7,878 bases of DNA, from contig JAEZFJ010000491.1 of NCBI GenBank assembly GCA_023437755.1, positions 1 to 7,878 of the forward strand, written 5' to 3'. Under the pieces are notes generated by a model. It saw only the letters and a program-made list of their open reading frames with translations, was not told the DNA's origin and ran no database searches. The stretch comes from Pseudomonadota bacterium (GTDB lineage Bacteria > Pseudomonadota > Alphaproteobacteria > Rhizobiales > Devosiaceae). How positions within the stretch are numbered: the first letter of the stretch is position 1; each line of letters starts with the position of its first letter. The position numbers were made by a program, and so were the translations under genes. Of the stretch, positions 4,084-7,878 are shown piece by piece.

Positions 4084-5907
4084 ATGACCGATCAGGCCGC
4101 CCCGGCGGAAGCCGCTCCCGTCAAGCTCGAAACCGGCAGCACCATCAATCCCAAGCGCCTGCAGCCCTTGCGCAAGCTGGTGCCGTTCATGCTGCGTTAT
4201 CCCTGGAGGCTGGGCGGAACGCTCCTGTTTCTCCTGGTGTCCACCATCGCCTCGTTGGCGATTCCGGCCATGCTGGGTGGCGTCATTGACCAGGGCTTCG
4301 TGGCGCAGAACCTGGACAGCATCACCCGCTATGGCTGGCTGATCGTCGGCATCGCCGCGATCATGGGCGCGGCGAGCGGGGCGCGCTTCTATTTCATTTC
4401 GTCTCTGGGCGAGCGGGTGCTGGCGGATCTGCGGCAGTCGGTGTTCGCACACCTGCTGCGGCTCGATGCGCGCTTTTTCGACACCCACCGGGTGGGCGAA
4501 CTGACCAGCCGGCTCAACGGCGACGTGGCGATGATCCGTGGCGCGGTGGGGTCGAGCTTCTCGCTGGCGTTGCGGTCCATGGTGACCATCATCGGCGCTC
4601 TCACCATGATGCTGCTGACGAGCCCCGTGCTGACCATTGCGGTGGTGGTGGCGGCGCCCGCGATCCTGGTGCCGGTGGTGACCTTTGCCCGGCGCCTTCG
4701 CGGCATGTCGCGCAAGACCCAGGATGCGCTGGCCGACCTTTCGGCCATGGCGACCGAAATGCTCAGCGCGACGCGCACGGTGAAGTCGTTTACGCAGGAA
4801 GACGTGCAGTCCGAGCTCTACGACCAGCACAGCGAGGAAAGCTATCGCGCCGAAACGCGGCGGCTGTTTGCGCGCGCGGCGCTGGTGGCGATGGTGATCT
4901 TTCTCGGCACGGCAGCCCTGGTGGGGTTGGTGTGGTGGGGCGCGGGCTCGGTGTTCGAGGGCTCGGTCACGGCCGGACAGCTGGCGCAGTTTCTGGTTTA
5001 TGCGCTCATGGCTTCGGGGGCGCTGACCAATGTCAGCGAGGTGCTCGGCTCGCTGCAGTCGGTGGCGGGGGCAACCGAACGGCTGAGCGAAATCCTGGCA
5101 ACGGAACCGGCGATCACTGATCCGGCGGAGCCTAAGGCCTTGCCGGTGCCGCCGCTTGGTACGGTGGCGTTCGAGGGCGTGAGTTTCTCCTATGCGCCGG
5201 GCGGGATGGATCCGGTGCTGAGCGACCTGAACTTCGCGGTCGGGGCTGGCGAAACGGTGGCGCTGGTGGGAGCTTCGGGATCGGGAAAATCCACCATCCT
5301 GTCGCTGCTGCAGCGGTTCTACGACGTGAATGCCGGCAGTATCCGGGTCGACGGGGTCGATATCCGTGACGTGCGGCTGGCGGAGCTGCGGCGGCGCTTT
5401 GCCTATGTGGAGCAGGAGCCGACGATCTTTGCCGGGACGGTGGCGGAGAACATACGCTTCGGGCGGCCGGAGGCGACCGATGCGGAGGTCGAGGCGGCGG
5501 CACGGGCGGCGCTTGTGCACGATTTCGTCGCGGACCTGCCGCTGGGCTATCGGACGGTGGTGGGCGAGCGCGGGGTGACGCTGTCGGGCGGGCAGAAGCA
5601 GCGGCTCGCCATTGCCCGCGCCATCCTCAAGGATGCGCCGATCCTCTTGCTGGACGAGGCGACCAGTGCGCTCGATGCGCAGAGCGAGCGGTTGGTGCAG
5701 ATGGCGCTGGAGCACCTGATGCAGGGACGCACGACGCTGGTGATCGCCCACCGGCTGGCGACCATTCGCGACGCCGATGCGATCCTGGTGCTCGACAATG
5801 GCCGGATCATCGACCAGGGCACGCATGACCAGTTGGTGAGCAAGGGCGGGCGGTATGCCGAACTCGCGCGGCTGCAGTTCCGCCTCGAGGATGCGGCGGC
5901 GAAATAG
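4084..5907 (+). CDS. ABC half-exporter, permease fused to ATPase, MsbA-related
   Basis: The 607-residue protein has the standard type I (ABCB/MsbA-like) exporter layout and should act as a homodimer in the inner membrane. Six predicted membrane helices lie at about 41-64, 84-104, 160-181, 182-201, 267-288 and 297-315. The coupling-helix region reads FFDTHRVGELTSRLNGDV (about 131-148). The nucleotide-binding domain (about 355-600) has every catalytic motif: Walker A GASGSGKST (396-404), Q-loop Gln444, signature LSGGQ (500-504), Walker B ILLLDE (520-525) with the catalytic Glu525, and H-loop His556. It most resembles the alphaproteobacterial MsbA-related group. The substrate, whether lipid, peptide or drug, cannot be inferred. 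The short, polar N-terminus and the upstream promoter fit the ATG at 4084, although no strong ribosome binding site is seen. It ends 2 bases from the stop of the facing gene. Confidence 0.92.
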   Translation: MTDQAAPAEAAPVKLETGSTINPKRLQPLRKLVPFMLRYPWRLGGTLLFLLVSTIASLAIPAMLGGVIDQGFVAQNLDSITRYGWLIVGIAAIMGAASGARFYFISSLGERVLADLRQSVFAHLLRLDARFFDTHRVGELTSRLNGDVAMIRGAVGSSFSLALRSMVTIIGALTMMLLTSPVLTIAVVVAAPAILVPVVTFARRLRGMSRKTQDALADLSAMATEMLSATRTVKSFTQEDVQSELYDQHSEESYRAETRRLFARAALVAMVIFLGTAALVGLVWWGAGSVFEGSVTAGQLAQFLVYALMASGALTNVSEVLGSLQSVAGATERLSEILATEPAITDPAEPKALPVPPLGTVAFEGVSFSYAPGGMDPVLSDLNFAVGAGETVALVGASGSGKSTILSLLQRFYDVNAGSIRVDGVDIRDVRLAELRRRFAYVEQEPTIFAGTVAENIRFGRPEATDAEVEAAARAALVHDFVADLPLGYRTVVGERGVTLSGGQKQRLAIARAILKDAPILLLDEATSALDAQSERLVQMALEHLMQGRTTLVIAHRLATIRDADAILVLDNGRIIDQGTHDQLVSKGGRYAELARLQFRLEDAAAK

Positions 5908-5909
5908 GC

Positions 5910-6935
5910 TCAGCCCTCGGTGAGCTTGAACTCGATGCGGCGATTGCGCCGATAGGCGTCTTCGCTTTCGCCGGGGTCAAGCGGGGCGAACTCGCCGAAA
6001 CCGGCGGCAACGAGCCGGGCCGGAGCGACGCCGCGCGCGACCAGGTATTGCGCCACCGAGATGGCGCGGGCGGCGGACAGGTCCCAGTTGGAGGGGAAGC
6101 GCGCATTGCTGATGGGTCGGACGTCGGTGTGCCCGTCGATGCGCAGCACCCAGTTGATGTCGGGCGGAATCTCGTCCTCGAGCTGGAGGATGGCGTCGGC
6201 CAAGGCGTCGAGTTCGGGCAGGCCGTCCGACTGGATGTCGGCCTGGCCGGGGTCGAACAGCACCTCGGACTGGAACACGAACCGATCCCCGACAATGCGG
6301 ACATCGGCGCGGCCTTCGAGGATTTCGCGCAGCCGGCCGAAGAAATCTGAACGGTACCTGCTCAGATCCTGAACGCGCTGGGCAAGAGCGAGATTGAGCC
6401 GGCGGCCGAGATCGGCGATCTGGGTGCGGGACTCGGCGTCCCGGGTCTCGGAGGCCTCGAGGGCTGCTTCAAGGGCGCCCAGCTGAGCGCGGAGGGCGGC
6501 GAGCTGCTGGTTGAGCAGGGCAACCTGGGCATTGGCCTCTTCGGAGAGCTCCTCGGCGGCGGCAAGCTCGGTTTCAAGGCCGGCGATGGTCTCGTCGCGA
6601 TCGTCGAGGCCAGTGCCGATGCCGGCGAGCTGGCCCTGAAGGGTCTGGTTTTCCGACTGGGCGCTGCTGAGGGTGGCGGTGAGCGCGGCTATCTGGCTGT
6701 TGAGATCATCCGCGTTGGCGCGCTCGAGTTGCAGCATCTCCGTCAGCTCGGCGATCTGGCTGTTGAGCCGGGCAAGGGCGGTGTCGCGGCCCTGAATCTC
6801 CTGGCCGAGGAAGAACTGCGTCAGCATGAACAGCGACAGCATGAAGATGATGACGAGCAACAGGCTCGACAGCGCGTCGACGAAGCCGGGCCAGTAATTG
6901 GCCTCCTGCCGACGGCGGGCGCGCGCGAAAGCCAT
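5910..6935 (-). CDS. MotB/OmpA-like stator subunit with long periplasmic coiled coil
   Basis: This 341-residue protein is anchored once in the inner membrane and reaches the cell wall. A basic cytosolic start (1-13) precedes a membrane helix at about 21-43. Asp20 in WPGFVDALSSLLLVIIF aligns with the proton-carrying Asp of MotB, TolR and ExbD. Residues about 50-195 form a long coiled coil, with LNSQIAELT at 57-65 echoed by LNSQIAALT at 78-86, exactly three heptads apart. The C-terminal OmpA-like domain (about 210-341) carries GHTD (268-271), NWDLSAARA (283-291) and NRRIEF (331-336), the peptidoglycan-binding signature. It lies 3 bases downstream of the MotA/ExbB-like gene, so the two should be co-translated as channel and wall-anchored partner. 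It differs from flagellar MotB by the long coiled coil and the absence of nearby flagellar genes. What motion or force it transmits is unknown. Confidence 0.88.
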   Translation of the reverse strand: MAFARARRRQEANYWPGFVDALSSLLLVIIFMLSLFMLTQFFLGQEIQGRDTALARLNSQIAELTEMLQLERANADDLNSQIAALTATLSSAQSENQTLQGQLAGIGTGLDDRDETIAGLETELAAAEELSEEANAQVALLNQQLAALRAQLGALEAALEASETRDAESRTQIADLGRRLNLALAQRVQDLSRYRSDFFGRLREILEGRADVRIVGDRFVFQSEVLFDPGQADIQSDGLPELDALADAILQLEDEIPPDINWVLRIDGHTDVRPISNARFPSNWDLSAARAISVAQYLVARGVAPARLVAAGFGEFAPLDPGESEDAYRRNRRIEFKLTEG

Positions 6936-6938
6936 GGG

Positions 6939-7878
6939 CTAGTTCCGTCGCTCGTCGTTGTCGGCCTGGCTCAGCACTGCCTCGATCAGTTCGCGCAGCT
7001 TGCGGTTGGTCTCGCCCTGCTCGTTGATGTGGCGGCGCAGGTCGTCCTGCTCGGTGCGGATGTGCTTGACGAGGCCATCGATGCCACGGGCGAGCTCGGC
7101 CATGGCGCGAATGGCGTTCTGCGAGGAGTTCTGGTTCTGCATGGTCGAGCCGAGCCGCTCGATCATCGCCGTCATGTCGGCTCCGCCGGCATTGGCCTGC
7201 AGGGCGCTGACCGGGTGGTCGAGCTCGGTCATCGAGGTCATCCAGTCCTCGAGATCGGTATAGAAGGCGTTCTGCGCCTGGCTGGTCTGCAGGTCGAGAA
7301 AGCCCAGGATCAGGGAACCGGCGAGGCCGAAAAGCGAGGACGAGAACGCCGTGCCCATGCCGCCCAGCGGTGCCGCAAGGCCTTCGCGCAGGGTGGCGAA
7401 TTGCGCGGCCGTATCACCAGCGCCGACGTCGAGGGTGTTGATGACGCCGGCGACACTGCTGACGGTTTCCAGAAGGCCGTAGAAGGTGCCCATGAGGCCG
7501 AGGAAGACCAGCAGGCCGGTTAGATAGCGGGAGGTGTCCTTGGCTTCGTCAAGGCGGTTGCCGACGGAATCGAGGATCGAGCGCATGGCCGAAGGCGTGA
7601 TGATCGCCTCCCCGATCCGCTCGCGCAGCAGGCCGGCAACCGGCGCGAGAAGCACCGGCGGGCGCACGTTGGAGGTGCTGCCGTCCTGCAGGGAATTGAC
7701 CCACTTCACTTCCGGAAAGAGCCGGTAGAGCTGGCGGAAGCTGAGGAAAATACCGATGAACAGCGAGAAGAAGATCAGGCTGTTGATGAAGGGATTGGCC
7801 CAGAAGAAGCTGACGATATTGGTGAACAGGATGGCGGCCACCAGGGCGACCAGCACCAGAAAGATCAGGATCTTGACG
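6939..7878 (-). CDS. MotA/TolQ/ExbB-like proton-channel subunit, 5' end cut off
   Basis: The frame is open to the right edge, so the N-terminus lies outside; 312 residues are visible. An internal GTG at 7856 falls within the first hydrophobic helix and is unlikely to be the start. Counting from the first visible codon, hydrophobic segments lie at about 1-19, 31-48, 119-143 and 174-196. The third contains LGLMGTFYGL (126-135) and the fourth follows GGMGTAFSSSLFGLAGS (172-188), matching the two channel-lining helices of the MotA/TolQ/ExbB family. The part after residue 200 is cytosolic and ends in a charged, probably coiled-coil tail. The next gene, 3 bases downstream, encodes a MotB-like protein with the matching Asp, so together they should form an ion-driven complex of five A and two B subunits, as in related families. 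This is not the usual flagellar MotA, and its cellular task is unknown. Confidence 0.85.
   Translation of the reverse strand, partial: VKILIFLVLVALVAAILFTNIVSFFWANPFINSLIFFSLFIGIFLSFRQLYRLFPEVKWVNSLQDGSTSNVRPPVLLAPVAGLLRERIGEAIITPSAMRSILDSVGNRLDEAKDTSRYLTGLLVFLGLMGTFYGLLETVSSVAGVINTLDVGAGDTAAQFATLREGLAAPLGGMGTAFSSSLFGLAGSLILGFLDLQTSQAQNAFYTDLEDWMTSMTELDHPVSALQANAGGADMTAMIERLGSTMQNQNSSQNAIRAMAELARGIDGLVKHIRTEQDDLRRHINEQGETNRKLRELIEAVLSQADNDERRN

Noticed and set aside
3886..5826. A 646-codon open frame on the minus strand opposite the ABC exporter
   Set aside because: It is the complement of a GC-rich gene with full catalytic motifs. Its translation is rich in Arg, His and Gln with no domain pattern, which is typical of an antisense shadow.
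6729..7523. A 264-codon open frame on the plus strand across the stator-like pair
   Set aside because: It spans the junction of two well-supported minus-strand genes and its composition is that of a shadow frame.
5910..7878. A Zorya-type anti-phage system
   Set aside because: The channel and wall-binding pair resembles ZorA/ZorB in outline, but no ZorC, ZorD or ZorE partner is visible and the surroundings are core genes. Unseen sequence beyond 7878 could change this.
5910..7878. Flagellar motAB
   Set aside because: The B subunit has a long coiled coil not found in MotB, the A subunit has a different N-terminal layout, and no flagellar gene is nearby.

Overview
The window reads as a chromosomal, GC-rich segment of an alphaproteobacterium, most likely in the order Hyphomicrobiales. 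A Devosia-like genus is my inference from the combination of genes and was not tested. The lineage evidence is a DUF1013/TrcR-type cell-cycle regulator, a DUF1192 protein, a DUF1465/RcdA-type protease adaptor, a cysteine-free ribosomal protein L31 and a full CtrA-type box (TTAA-N7-TTAAC). I see no insertion sequence, phage gene, tRNA, rRNA or CRISPR array. The region looks like core genome rather than an island.

Layout from left to right. The minus-strand trcR gene (1-647) is cut by the left edge. A 267-base spacer holds its promoter, a hairpin and a pair of 10-bp direct repeats. A plus-strand gene for a 66-residue single-pass membrane protein with a Thr/Pro-rich tail follows (915-1115). Its intrinsic terminator runs into the last codons of the facing PIG3-type quinone oxidoreductase (minus, about 2165-1137). 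Divergent from that enzyme are two tiny plus-strand genes: a DUF1192 coiled-coil protein (2263-2448) and a 66-residue winged-helix-like protein (2542-2742). A 282-base, unusually AT-rich spacer follows, with the CtrA-type box, a strong intrinsic terminator and a 33-base imperfect palindrome. Then comes the GTG-started rcdA homologue (3025-3546). A bidirectional terminator separates it from minus-strand rpmE (3874-3653). Divergent from rpmE is an MsbA-related ABC half-exporter (4084-5907). It converges with 2 bases to spare on a minus-strand pair: a MotB/OmpA-like protein (6935-5910) and an upstream MotA/TolQ/ExbB-like channel subunit cut by the right edge (7878-6939).

How they fit together. 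The most coherent theme is cell-cycle control. In Caulobacter, RcdA helps deliver CtrA to the ClpXP protease and CtrA drives rcdA transcription. A CtrA-type box about 225 bases upstream of the rcdA homologue suggests the same feedback loop here, but an intrinsic terminator lies between box and gene, which needs an explanation. A predicted cell-cycle regulator (trcR) lies about 2.4 kb away. The second theme is the envelope: an ABC exporter, a two-gene ion-driven stator-like complex with a long periplasmic coiled coil and a peptidoglycan-binding domain, and a small Thr-rich membrane protein. I found no clearly new multigene system. The stator-like pair and the architecture upstream of rcdA are the parts most worth following up.
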